From NCBI GenBank assembly GCA_002497345.1, contig DANS01000002.1:3725-25081 (forward strand): 21,357 nt of DNA, in the 5' to 3' direction. Source of the DNA: Thermoproteus sp. UBA157 (lineage in GTDB: Archaea > Thermoproteota > Thermoprotei > Thermoproteales > Thermoproteaceae). Positions 14,591 through 21,357 of the stretch are shown piece by piece. The notes beneath the pieces were generated by a model that was not told the origin of the DNA, made no database searches, and saw nothing but the letters and a program-made list of their open reading frames with translations. Each line of letters begins with the position of its first letter. The stretch's first letter is position 1. The position numbers and the translations under genes were made by a program.

Positions 14591-15165
14591 ATTTTGTCCA
14601 AGAAATTCTTGAGTATTCTTTTGCCGAACTCCGTCCCGATGGATTCTGGATGGAATTGAACGCCAAATATGTTAAACTCCACATGGCGCACGCCCATGAT
14701 CTCGCCGTCGTCTAACGAGATCGCCTCGACGATAAGTGAGGGCGGCACCTCGTCGATCACCAAGCTGTGGTATCTCATGCCCTTGAACACCTCGGGCACG
14801 CCGGAATATAGGGGACCTCCCAGATGTCTTATATAGCTCGTTTTGCCGTGTTTTACGGTCTTGGCGTGTCTCACCCGCGCGCCGAAGACCGAGCCGATTA
14901 TTTGGTGGCCCAAGCATATGCCCAATATGGGAACCATGGGCGCCATGCGTTTGACCACCTCCCTGGATATGCCGACGTCGCGGGGGTTTTCGGGATGTCC
15001 CGGCCCCGGCGATATGATTATCCTATCTGGCCTTATTCTTTCCACCGCCGCCGGCGTTATCTCGTCGTTCCTCACCACAAGAGGCCTCGAGCCGAGCTCG
15101 CCGATATATTGGGCTATATTGTACGTGAACGAGTCGTAGTTGTCTATTATGAGCGTTAGGTCCAT
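14587..15165 (-). CDS. trpG: Anthranilate synthase component II (glutamine amidotransferase)
   Basis: The 192-residue class I glutamine amidotransferase supplies ammonia to TrpE. The nucleophile C84 is in GICLGHQIIG, and the triad is completed by H172 and E174 in FHPESIGTEFG. The N-terminal LIIDNYDSFTYNI (5-17) and ISPGPGHP (51-58) are typical of TrpG/PabA. Adjacency to trpE and trpC makes TrpG far more likely than a folate PabA. The start overlaps trpE by 10 nt. Confidence 0.95.
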   Translation of the reverse strand: MDLTLIIDNYDSFTYNIAQYIGELGSRPLVVRNDEITPAAVERIRPDRIIISPGPGHPENPRDVGISREVVKRMAPMVPILGICLGHQIIGSVFGARVRHAKTVKHGKTSYIRHLGGPLYSGVPEVFKGMRYHSLVIDEVPPSLIVEAISLDDGEIMGVRHVEFNIFGVQFHPESIGTEFGKRILKNFLDKI

Positions 15166-16412
15166 AGCGCCTTGAGGTGGGCCAGCTTGTATTCCGTTTC
15201 CTTGTACTCCCTTTCGGGCGTTGAATCGTAAACTACGCCGGCGCCTGCTTGTATCCTTGCCTCCCCGCCTCTCACGATCAACGTCCTAATAATTATGGCG
15301 AGCTCCCCGCCTTTGGGGCTCAAGAAGCCGAAACCGCCAGCGTAGGGCCCTCTCGGCAGATCCTCTAGCTCGCCTATTATCTCCATAGCTCTGATCTTCG
15401 GAGCGCCCGACACCGTGCCGGCAGGATGGAGCGCCCATATCGCGTCTATTACGTTGTATTTTGGGTCCAACACGCCCACGACTCTCGACACCATGTGTTG
15501 CACATGACTATACTTCTCTACCGCCGTGAGATCTTGAACTCTGACTGTCCCGAACCGGCTCACCTTGCCCACGTCGTTTCGGGCCAAGTCCACCAACATC
15601 ATATGCTCAGCCAACTCCTTCTCGTCTGAGAGCATGTCGTCCTCGAGTCTTAGATCCTCCCACTCGTCGACGCCTCTCGGCCGGGTGCCGGCTATGGGAT
15701 GAGTCTCTACCACTTCGCCATATACCTTGACGAGCAGCTCAGGCGACGTCCCTACGAGCGATATATCGTCGTATTTGAAGAAGAACATATACGGCGACGG
15801 ATTTATGGAGGCCAACCTCTCGTAAAGTTCGAACAGATCTCCGCGTAGCTCGAAGACCTCGCGCCTCGATAAGACGACTTGGAATATCTCCCCATCTCTT
15901 ATGCGCTTCAACGCCTCGGACACTATGGCCTTATAGAAATCCCCATCTGTCTTGTAGAGAACTTTGCCGAGCTCCGGCCGCCCGGTCGAATCGACGTTGA
16001 CGATCTTGGGAATACTCCCGAATGCGTAGGCCCTTCCAAGCAAGTTGTCGTATACTACAACATTTTCGGGCACTACGAAGAGGACCTTTGGGAAATCCTC
16101 GCTTTTTACGTATTTAGAGAGCGACGGCTCTATCTCCAGCACTACGTCATAGCTTATAAGGCCTATTGCCATCTCCCCGCCGAAGGGACCGCCGATTGGC
16201 TCGAGGTTTTTGTATAGCCTTAGCAACTCATCGTAGGCATTGGCCGGAGCCTTTACGAGCCTCTTCACGCCCCACGCGACGACTGTGTATCTGGACCTAT
16301 CGGGGAAGCCCGGCCCCGACTCCAACAACGCGACGAAGTTTTCGCCGGATCTATAGAGGCTGCCCGCCAGCGTTCTCGGATTGGGTAGTTCCGAGATTGG
16401 GATTTTCACCAC
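15156..16412 (-). CDS. trpE: Anthranilate synthase component I
   Basis: It converts chorismate to anthranilate with ammonia from TrpG. The 418-residue protein has the chorismate-binding blocks GEIFQVVLSRR (174-184), PIAGTRPRG (239-247), VDLARNDVG (274-282) and HPAGTVSGAPK (329-339), and the C-terminal IQAGAGVVYDS. An N-terminal LLES motif (29-32) is the tryptophan-binding feedback site in known TrpE, so feedback inhibition is likely. It starts with two consecutive GTG codons; the first is taken because it lies about 26 bp from a TATA-like TTTTTAG. It is the first gene of the operon. The other trp genes are not in this window. Confidence 0.95.
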   Translation of the reverse strand: MVKIPISELPNPRTLAGSLYRSGENFVALLESGPGFPDRSRYTVVAWGVKRLVKAPANAYDELLRLYKNLEPIGGPFGGEMAIGLISYDVVLEIEPSLSKYVKSEDFPKVLFVVPENVVVYDNLLGRAYAFGSIPKIVNVDSTGRPELGKVLYKTDGDFYKAIVSEALKRIRDGEIFQVVLSRREVFELRGDLFELYERLASINPSPYMFFFKYDDISLVGTSPELLVKVYGEVVETHPIAGTRPRGVDEWEDLRLEDDMLSDEKELAEHMMLVDLARNDVGKVSRFGTVRVQDLTAVEKYSHVQHMVSRVVGVLDPKYNVIDAIWALHPAGTVSGAPKIRAMEIIGELEDLPRGPYAGGFGFLSPKGGELAIIIRTLIVRGGEARIQAGAGVVYDSTPEREYKETEYKLAHLKALWT

Positions 16413-16426
16413 CCCGAAGCCATTAT

Positions 16427-16439
16427 GGACTAAAAACCG
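16427..16439 (-). promoter_or_regulatory. Promoter of the trpEGC operon
   Basis: Read on the minus strand, GCGGTTTTTAGTC lies 15-27 bp before the GTG start of trpE. The region to the THUMP-like gene is only 44 bp, so the two divergent starts share it. No transcription-attenuation structure or leader peptide fits in this space. Confidence 0.4.
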
Positions 16440-16456
16440 CTGGTTTAAGTATCTTC

Positions 16457-16753
16457 GTGCCGGTCATATATGCCACAACAGCCGGAGGGAGGGAGGGGAT
16501 CGTCGCCAAGGATCTCTGCGATTGCCTTTACGGCCAAGGCGATACGTCTGTCGAGTGCAAGCCGCTAACGCCCGGAGCCTTTATGGCCAAGTTCACGGAC
16601 AGCACAGCCTTAGATAGATGCCTCTCCATGAAGTACTTCAAGTCGTTAATCAAGAGGGTCGAAGTATACGATGACGTATTAGTCGGCTCTCCGCCCCAAG
16701 CTCGCTATTCTAAGGTCAAGAGAGTAGGTGAATATATATTCATAAAGATTTAG
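16457..16753 (+). CDS. Small THUMP-like protein
   Basis: The 98-residue protein, from a GTG, reads as a compact alpha/beta domain: VIYATTAGGREGIVAKDLCDCLY (3-25), GAFMAKFTD (40-48), a helix with ALDRCLSMKYFKSLIKRVEVYDDV (51-74) and a basic tail ending in YIFIKI. The GREG block, the helix after it and the strand/helix order resemble stand-alone archaeal THUMP domains, which bind tRNA acceptor ends. I hold that with moderate confidence. No other start in the frame is credible: upstream the frame is open but runs antisense through trpE. The end overlaps the methyltransferase gene on the other strand by 14 nt. Its neighbours across the overlap include a KEOPS subunit, also tRNA-related. Confidence 0.55.
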   Translation: MPVIYATTAGGREGIVAKDLCDCLYGQGDTSVECKPLTPGAFMAKFTDSTALDRCLSMKYFKSLIKRVEVYDDVLVGSPPQARYSKVKRVGEYIFIKI

Positions 16754-17234
16754 GTTTATATATATATATTTTCATTTTGTCATTCTTTGATAGTAGTTGC
16801 ATATCGGGCACTTCCCAATAATAGGACACCACGACAGCGTCTTTTCTCAGCTCCTTGTTGAGCTTCTCGGCGAGCTTTCTATTGACGGACGGATACTGGA
16901 ATATGTAGACCACGTCAGCATCGTTGAGCGGGATCTTGAACATATCAGCCAACAAGACGCGACATCTAGGACATCTGAGCTTGCACATCAAAGCCCTTAT
17001 CGGGTCTATCTCCACGCCCACAGCGCGCGCCCCCATCTTATACGCTAGGGCTAATACGGAGCCGTAGCCGCAGCCGAGCTCGTAGAGGGTCTTGCCCTCA
17101 ATGCCCACGTGCTCGAAAGCCCATTTGGCCGCCCTCAAGTTGGAGGCCCCATATCCTGCGCCCTTGCCCACAATGTGGGGCCATAACATGTGTAGGGATA
17201 CGGCGAGAACAGCCAAGAGGGCAATTATGTACAT
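16740..17234 (-). CDS. Membrane-anchored class I SAM methyltransferase (aKMT/FAM173-like)
   Basis: The 164-residue protein starts with a hydrophobic helix (about 2-20) and then a Rossmann methyltransferase core. SAM motif I is YELGCGYGS (51-59), the acidic ribose-binding residue is E75 in VGVEID, ADMF is at 96-99, and DADVVYIFQYPSVNRKLAEKL (105-125) is followed by VVVSYYWEVP. This last pattern is that of the small lysine methyltransferases aKMT of Sulfolobus and FAM173 of eukaryotes, the latter also with an N-terminal membrane helix. The substrate could be a membrane-associated protein. It is the last gene after cgi121 and nfeD, and its start overlaps nfeD by 10 nt. Confidence 0.8.
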   Translation of the reverse strand: MYIIALLAVLAVSLHMLWPHIVGKGAGYGASNLRAAKWAFEHVGIEGKTLYELGCGYGSVLALAYKMGARAVGVEIDPIRALMCKLRCPRCRVLLADMFKIPLNDADVVYIFQYPSVNRKLAEKLNKELRKDAVVVSYYWEVPDMQLLSKNDKMKIYIYKPKSL

Positions 17235-17575
17235 CTCTTAACGACCAACAAGCCATCTCTATAACCTGTAACCAGCACGACATCGCCTACTTCGGCCTCG
17301 CAGCCGTCGCAGAGAGCCCTCCAATAGACCCCTCCGACCTTAACGAGGCCTACCGGCGCCAACCTCTCCACCACCACGGCCCTCTCGCCTATAGGCGTTG
17401 GCGACTTGGGCTCGGGCGGTTTGAACTTGATCCTTGAGTATAGAATATAGGCGTAGAGGCCTACGAAGAACGCCGCAAATGGAACGCCTAATGTAAACGG
17501 CACTAGGCCGAGGAACGCCAACGCGAGCAGAAACGCGGCTACGGCGATTAGAAGAGCCGAAGTTATGTGCATCAT
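17225..17575 (-). CDS. Short NfeD-like membrane protein
   Basis: The 116-residue protein has two membrane helices (about 5-27 and 30-48), a short Pro-rich linker (52-61) and a C-terminal OB-fold domain (62-114): PIGERAVVVERLAPVGLVKVGGVYWRA, then VGDVVLVTGYRDGLLVV. This is the soluble domain of short NfeD proteins. NfeD is usually encoded with a stomatin/prohibitin-like SPFH protein and takes part in membrane quality control; no SPFH gene is adjacent here. It overlaps cgi121 by 4 nt (ATGA) and the methyltransferase gene by 10 nt. Confidence 0.82.
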   Translation of the reverse strand: MMHITSALLIAVAAFLLALAFLGLVPFTLGVPFAAFFVGLYAYILYSRIKFKPPEPKSPTPIGERAVVVERLAPVGLVKVGGVYWRALCDGCEAEVGDVVLVTGYRDGLLVVKRCT

Positions 17576-17988
17576 GTTAATCTGCCCAAAGCGTATTTGG
17601 TTATGAGCCAGGGATCGTAATCGCCCTTGGGGTAGAAAGGCTTGCCCTTGGGCAACCGACCCAGCTCCTCGTAGACCGCGTCCTTACTCCCATATATGGC
17701 TATGACGACTTCTTTGAGCCCTACGGGGGATGCAGCCGCGATGGCATCGCTTATATTGTCGCTTCTAGTTAAATACATCAATGCGGAGATCCGATTATCT
17801 CGGGCAGGTCCCTTGAGGGCATAGGCATATGCCATCGCTTGTAGCAAGTAGCGCCAATCCTGAACTGCGCTGGGTCTTACCGCCACCACCAAGGCGCGAC
17901 GCCCTAGGGAGGCCAATGCGTCTTTATCCAAAGGTCTTTCGAACTCGACGAGGAGAGCGACGAAGCATAGGTCGTCGTTACACTTCAC
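17572..17988 (-). CDS. cgi121: KEOPS complex subunit Cgi121
   Basis: KEOPS (Kae1, Bud32, Pcc1, Cgi121) makes the t6A modification at position 37 of ANN-decoding tRNAs; Cgi121 binds the tRNA 3' end and stimulates Bud32. The 138-residue protein fits the family by length and order: an N-terminal strand (VALLVEF), a helix with LLQAMAYAYALKG (48-60), the characteristic NRISALMYLTRSDNISDAI (65-83) and VVIAIYG (94-100) with a closing helix. It starts on a GTG about 20-26 bp from a TATA-like box. It leads a tight three-gene operon and is divergent from cdc6. Confidence 0.8.
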   Translation of the reverse strand: MKCNDDLCFVALLVEFERPLDKDALASLGRRALVVAVRPSAVQDWRYLLQAMAYAYALKGPARDNRISALMYLTRSDNISDAIAAASPVGLKEVVIAIYGSKDAVYEELGRLPKGKPFYPKGDYDPWLITKYALGRLT

Positions 17989-18106
17989 GTAACAACTATG
18001 ACTACCGCTTAAAAGGACTCGAGTTAACCGAAAGTTTCAACCTAGTAGTTCTACAAAGGTAGTAGTTATCTGAAATTTTTATTAACCCCGGCGCTTCACT
18101 CACGTA
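17989..18106. promoter_or_regulatory. Divergent promoter region of cgi121 and orc1/cdc6, with short direct repeats
   Basis: The 118-bp gap holds a minus-strand TATA box (CTTTTAAGC, 18007-18015) for cgi121 and a plus-strand one (TTTTTATTAA, 18075-18084) for cdc6, each 20-32 bp from its start. Between them TAGTAGTT occurs twice, at 18043-18050 and 18060-18067, 17 bp apart. GTTAACC and ATTAACC also occur, near 18023 and 18081. I see no good match to the origin recognition box consensus. Confidence 0.5.
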
Positions 18107-19264
18107 ATGAGGATCATACTCAGGAGCGATGCCTTCAGCCCCGACTTTATACCCCCATCGTTGCCTCACAGAGATGAACAGCTGAGGCAACTGACGGCTT
18201 ACATGCGCGGCTTCATGGACGCGCCGGGGAGCTTCTACCCCCGCGCTATACTCGTGGGTAGACAAGGCTCGGGCAAGACCGTAACGCTGAGGACATTCGG
18301 AGGCTTCGTTAAACCGCCCATAAAATTCGCCTACGTTAGCTGTTTCATAAATCGCACGTTTACGGCCATAGTAGCCAGCCTCGCCCAACAGCTCGGGATA
18401 GTGGTGCCCAAGCGCGGCCTATCGAGGGACGAGCTAGTGAACGTGTTCTTGGAGCAAATGCGCGAGAAGGACATCTATGCCATAATAGCGTTAGACGACG
18501 TGTTCAACCTCATGCCTGACGCCATTTCGGTCTTTATCAGGATGGGGCTGGAGACCGACAAGCTGGGGGCCCACCGCCTCGGCTTGGTGTTAGTCAGCCA
18601 CACAACTGATTTCATAGACGCCCTGGATCCCTCAACGCGGGGCATTTTGGGCAAGCCCGTAGTCCGCTTTCCGCCCTACACGCGAGATCAGATACTCGAT
18701 ATATTGAGACAGAGAGCCGAGATAGCTCTAGCGCCAGGCTCATACGACGAGGACATCCTCTCAATGATAGCGGATATAACGGGCGCTAACGGCGAGGTGG
18801 CCAACCGCGGCGATGCCCGTGTGGCGTTGGATATACTTTACAGAGCCGCGAATAACGCGGAAAGTGATGGGGCTAACAGGATCACGCCGGAACATGTTCG
18901 CCGAGCTAGCAAGGAGGTCTTGGTGGGAATCTCCTCAGATATCCTGAGAGGCCTTCCACTACACGCGAAGCTCCTCTTGCTCGCCATAATAAGATCATTG
19001 AAGTCGGGCAGATCGTACGTGACCTTCGGCGAAGTTGAGGACATGTACGAGATTATCTGCGAGGAGTACGGACAGAAGCCGAGAACTCACAGCCAGCTCT
19101 GGACCTATCTGGGAGAGCTGAAAAATAAAGGGATAATAGAAACTCGTCTCAATAGAAAAGGAGAGGGGCTCCGCGGAAGGACGACGCTTATATCGATAGC
19201 CACGGAGCCGTTGGAGACCTTGGAGAGAGCGGTTGCGTCGATGGCCGTTGAGGAGCTGAGGTGA
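18107..19264 (+). CDS. cdc6: Orc1/Cdc6 replication initiator
   Basis: The 385-residue AAA+ protein has a C-terminal winged helix. Walker A is GRQGSGKT (51-58). Walker B is IIALDDV (126-132), with the usual Asp-Glu changed to Asp-Asp (D130, D131). Sensor 1 has SHT (164-166) where Asn is usual. Sensor 2 is GDARVALDIL (235-244) with R238. The tail (about 285-365) is the DNA-binding winged helix, LLLAIIRSLKSG...VTFGEVEDMYE...QLWTYLGELKNKGII. It binds origin DNA and loads MCM. The changed Walker B may make it a weak ATPase or a second paralogue with a regulatory role. It is followed by a coupled winged-helix gene. Confidence 0.92.
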   Translation: MRIILRSDAFSPDFIPPSLPHRDEQLRQLTAYMRGFMDAPGSFYPRAILVGRQGSGKTVTLRTFGGFVKPPIKFAYVSCFINRTFTAIVASLAQQLGIVVPKRGLSRDELVNVFLEQMREKDIYAIIALDDVFNLMPDAISVFIRMGLETDKLGAHRLGLVLVSHTTDFIDALDPSTRGILGKPVVRFPPYTRDQILDILRQRAEIALAPGSYDEDILSMIADITGANGEVANRGDARVALDILYRAANNAESDGANRITPEHVRRASKEVLVGISSDILRGLPLHAKLLLLAIIRSLKSGRSYVTFGEVEDMYEIICEEYGQKPRTHSQLWTYLGELKNKGIIETRLNRKGEGLRGRTTLISIATEPLETLERAVASMAVEELR

Positions 19265-19524
19265 TGGACGTAGACTTTGTGCTCGGCGCTAAGGCGCGCG
19301 TCAGGATAATAAGGGAGTTGTACAAGTTGTCTGAGATAAACACGACCGATTTGGCGCGTCGGCTAGGCATAAACTACAGTTTGCTCGAGGAGCACTTAAG
19401 GGTCCTGAGAGAGGCAGGAATTGTGGAGGAGCACAGAATAGGCAGGATAAGACTCGTCTCGTTGAGGAAGGAGCCTATGATCTTGGAGCTTGCGAGGATT
19501 CTCTCAGAGCTGGCAACTAAATAA
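19264..19524 (+). CDS. Winged-helix DNA-binding protein (ArsR-like)
   Basis: The 86-residue protein is one winged-helix domain: LGAKARVRIIRELY (7-20), a TTDLARRLGINYSLLEEHLRVLREAGIV recognition core (27-54) and a wing HRIGRIRLVSLR, then a short C-terminal helix that may dimerise. No metal-binding Cys or His set of ArsR sensors is seen. The start is the ATG that overlaps the cdc6 stop (TGATG), or the GTG three bases earlier (GTGATG); both couple translation to cdc6. It could control cdc6 itself or the repeats before it; that is inference. The end overlaps the end of rfcL by 8 nt. Confidence 0.8.
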   Translation: MDVDFVLGAKARVRIIRELYKLSEINTTDLARRLGINYSLLEEHLRVLREAGIVEEHRIGRIRLVSLRKEPMILELARILSELATK

Positions 19525-20773
19525 CGCCTTTTATATCGGCTGGCGATATAGATAGGCGCTTGCCGAGATCTTCCAAGATCTTCTCGTTCTTCTTAGCGAG
19601 GAAGGACAACACATGTAGCAATTCGGAGGATACATAGCTGTTGGACACGTGCAGTTCTTGGGACAAGTACTGGACTATTAGTTCCCTCCTTCTCCTGGAC
19701 TCGCGCGAGCGCGCCAGCATGAGTATGCGTTGCGGGAATTGATATTTGAAGAATCTAGGAAGGCGGGGCTTCCCCGGCACCAGAGCTATGCCCGCCAACA
19801 TTATCTCGGTCATATAAGGCATGAGCTCCCATTCGCCCATCCTCTTAATCCTTGAGAGTATTATATCGGCTTTGCTCAGCCTATCGAGGGCAACCGCGGC
19901 CACCGAGGGGTCCTTATAAACGCGCGGGACGTTTTCTGAGGCCCACGCGAAGAACTGCTCCCAATCGAAAGACGGAATGAAGGATATTGATCTGGCTTCG
20001 TCGAACCAATTCGCTCTGAATACTCTGTCGAGCGCCTCGAACATAGATAGTTGTGGGTTACGCTCGCCGACTTTTTTTATGTCGTCCACGGTCAAAGTGC
20101 TTTTGCCGCCTGCAAAAAGTTGGAGATCATTTATGGCGGCCCTCAGATCTCCCTCAGACGCCCGAGCCAACGCCCGTAGCGCATCCTCCTCGCACTTGAT
20201 CCTTTCGGCGTTGCATATCCTCCTGAGGACTTCCACCACGTCCTCCTCGCTCAGCCTTTTCAGGCTCACTACCAGACTTATATCCCTCAGCGGGCGGAGC
20301 CTCTGATCCCATGGGTTATTCGCTGTCATCACTATCGGCACTCTTGCGGTCTCTATGAGATCCACGATAGAGTTGAGCCCTCCTAGATCTTCCTTGGGGT
20401 TCAACCCGTCCACCTCGTCGAATAGTATTAGCCTACCAGCGTAGCCGAACAAGGACCCCTCCCTAAGCCCTCTGCCCACGACTTCTTTTATCCTTTCAGA
20501 CGTCCTTACATCGCTGGCGTTTAGTTCAATCAACTCGTAGTTTATTTCATTCGCCAAGGCATGTACTAAGGTAGTCTTCCCGATGCCTGGAGGACCTGAC
20601 AAGAGGACCGCCTTGGCCCCCGAAATATCTTTGCTCTTGGCCCAAGTCTTACAGAACTGTTCAGGCGCGCGAAATCGGGAGCAAATCCACGAGGCCAGCG
20701 CATACTTCGCCTCCTCTTGGTTGACTATCTCCTTAAACGATCGCGGTCTGTATTTCTCGACCCATGGAAGCAT
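19517..20773 (-). CDS. rfcL: Replication factor C large subunit
   Basis: It is the large clamp-loader subunit that, with four small subunits, opens and loads PCNA. The 418-residue protein has the N-terminal WVEKYRPRSFKEIVNQE, Walker A SGPPGIGKT (59-67), Walker B LFDEVDGL (117-124), sensor 1 in TANNPWD (150-156), RPLRDIS after it, and sensor 2 near GDLRAAINDLQLF. The C-terminal collar helices end in ADIKGVI. I see no PCNA-interacting Q-x-x-hydrophobic-x-x-aromatic tail, which many archaeal large subunits have. The start ATG overlaps the rfcS stop by one base (TAATG), so the two are translated together. Confidence 0.95.
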   Translation of the reverse strand: MLPWVEKYRPRSFKEIVNQEEAKYALASWICSRFRAPEQFCKTWAKSKDISGAKAVLLSGPPGIGKTTLVHALANEINYELIELNASDVRTSERIKEVVGRGLREGSLFGYAGRLILFDEVDGLNPKEDLGGLNSIVDLIETARVPIVMTANNPWDQRLRPLRDISLVVSLKRLSEEDVVEVLRRICNAERIKCEEDALRALARASEGDLRAAINDLQLFAGGKSTLTVDDIKKVGERNPQLSMFEALDRVFRANWFDEARSISFIPSFDWEQFFAWASENVPRVYKDPSVAAVALDRLSKADIILSRIKRMGEWELMPYMTEIMLAGIALVPGKPRLPRFFKYQFPQRILMLARSRESRRRRELIVQYLSQELHVSNSYVSSELLHVLSFLAKKNEKILEDLGKRLSISPADIKGVI

Positions 20774-21357
20774 TATTTTCTCTTGGCGGGAGCCTTGCTC
20801 CTGGATCCCATTGCTGCGAGCTTAACCAGCATGTAGGTTAACTGGAGCTCCTCGTCTGCACCCTCGGCTAGTCTGTAATCTACATCGGATAATAGCTCGG
20901 CTATTGCGACTTTGGTCTCGTCGTCAAGCTGAAGCCGCGGGAGCTCCCTCTGCAACGCCCTCAAGAAATCCACGCCTGCAATGCCCTTCATATACATGAG
21001 ATCCCTCAACTTATCCCTCGCCCTCTCCACATCGCCGGAAAGCGCAGCGTTGAACACCTCCAAGACCTCGCTTGGCCGAGCAGCCGAGGCGACGGCAGCC
21101 ACGCTTTCTTTATCGACTCTGCGTGTAGCCGTCGCGGCCATCTGCAATAGATTTATCGCCCTCCTCATATCGCCTTGGGATATTTCGTATATCGCGTCTA
21201 TTCCGTCTTCTGTCAGCTCCACGCCCTCCTTTTTGGCTATATACGTGAGTCTGCTGGCCATTAACTCCTTGGGCATAGGCGGAAATCTAAAGACCGCGCA
21301 TCTGGAAAGTATAGGATCTATTATCCTAGACACGTAGTTCGCCAACAACACGAACCT
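20773..21357 (-). CDS. rfcS: Replication factor C small subunit (5' end cut off by the window edge)
   Basis: The C-terminal 194 residues are visible and the frame is open to the window edge. It enters within sensor 1 (RFVLLANYVSRIIDPILSRCAVFRF; N of LANYV is the sensor and SRC the arginine-finger motif). It then has the lid domain with sensor 2 in GDMRRAINLLQMAA and the collar helices ending in a basic SKAPAKRK tail. The Walker motifs lie outside. It is the first gene of the rfcS-rfcL operon, with a TAATG overlap. Confidence 0.93.
   Translation of the reverse strand, partial: RFVLLANYVSRIIDPILSRCAVFRFPPMPKELMASRLTYIAKKEGVELTEDGIDAIYEISQGDMRRAINLLQMAATATRRVDKESVAAVASAARPSEVLEVFNAALSGDVERARDKLRDLMYMKGIAGVDFLRALQRELPRLQLDDETKVAIAELLSDVDYRLAEGADEELQLTYMLVKLAAMGSRSKAPAKRK

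Noticed and set aside
1..21357. CRISPR arrays, insertion sequences, integrases and rRNA genes
   Set aside because: No regularly spaced repeats, transposase or integrase motifs, terminal inverted repeats or rRNA segments were found on either strand.

Overview
The window looks like a piece of chromosome from a hyperthermophilic crenarchaeon of the Thermoproteales, most like Thermoproteus or Pyrobaculum. The reasons are: G+C-rich coding sequence rich in AGG and ATA codons; almost every transcription unit starting on an ATG or GTG about 20-28 bp after a TATA-like box, with no Shine-Dalgarno (leaderless style); a tRNA-Thr with a small intron at the non-canonical 29/30 position; and archaeal or crenarchaeal families throughout (archaeal-type PEP carboxylase, Orc1/Cdc6, RFC small and large subunits, ATP-dependent DNA ligase, Cgi121, CbiZ, CobY). 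The order and genus are inferred; no database search was possible. No stretch over 300 bp lacks a gene. The largest gap is 8122-8380.

Layout. 1-1263: 3' part of a surface protein with three beta-rich repeats and a C-terminal membrane anchor. 1304-5015: AMMECR1 protein, a thioredoxin-like protein with a Pro/Gln linker and a four-Cys tail, a CYTH protein, and DNA ligase. 5012-5515 (minus): coiled-coil hypothetical. 5651-5745: tRNA-Thr(CGT). 5837-7216: PEP carboxylase, an anaplerotic enzyme that is also a CO2-fixing step of the dicarboxylate/4-hydroxybutyrate cycle in autotrophic Thermoproteales. 7174-8121 (minus): EamA transporter. 8381-9835: AzgA-type purine permease.

9860-11809 is a coenzyme B12 salvage cluster: a CobY nucleotidyltransferase fused to a ParB/SerK-like domain, then a CobA/BtuR corrinoid adenosyltransferase, then CbiZ. 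This fusion is the most interesting item in the window. A very AT-rich segment separates the cluster from an SQR-like flavoprotein (11897-13069). Then come a UPF0045 thiamine-binding-like protein and a DUF2258-like protein, transcribed divergently. 13865-16412 (minus) is a three-gene operon, trpE-trpG-trpC, for the first committed steps of tryptophan synthesis.

16457-16753 is a small THUMP-like protein. 16740-17988 (minus) is an operon of the KEOPS subunit Cgi121, a short NfeD-like membrane protein and a membrane-anchored methyltransferase. Divergent from it, 18107-19524 holds orc1/cdc6 and a translationally coupled winged-helix regulator. The window ends in the clamp-loader operon rfcS-rfcL (minus), with rfcS cut by the edge. 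Replication and repair genes (ligase, Cdc6, RFC) are therefore present at both ends.

The genome is very compact. All six convergent gene pairs overlap at their 3' ends by 4-43 nt, and the co-directional pairs within operons overlap by 1-14 nt (cobA and cbiZ, 9 nt apart, are the exception).
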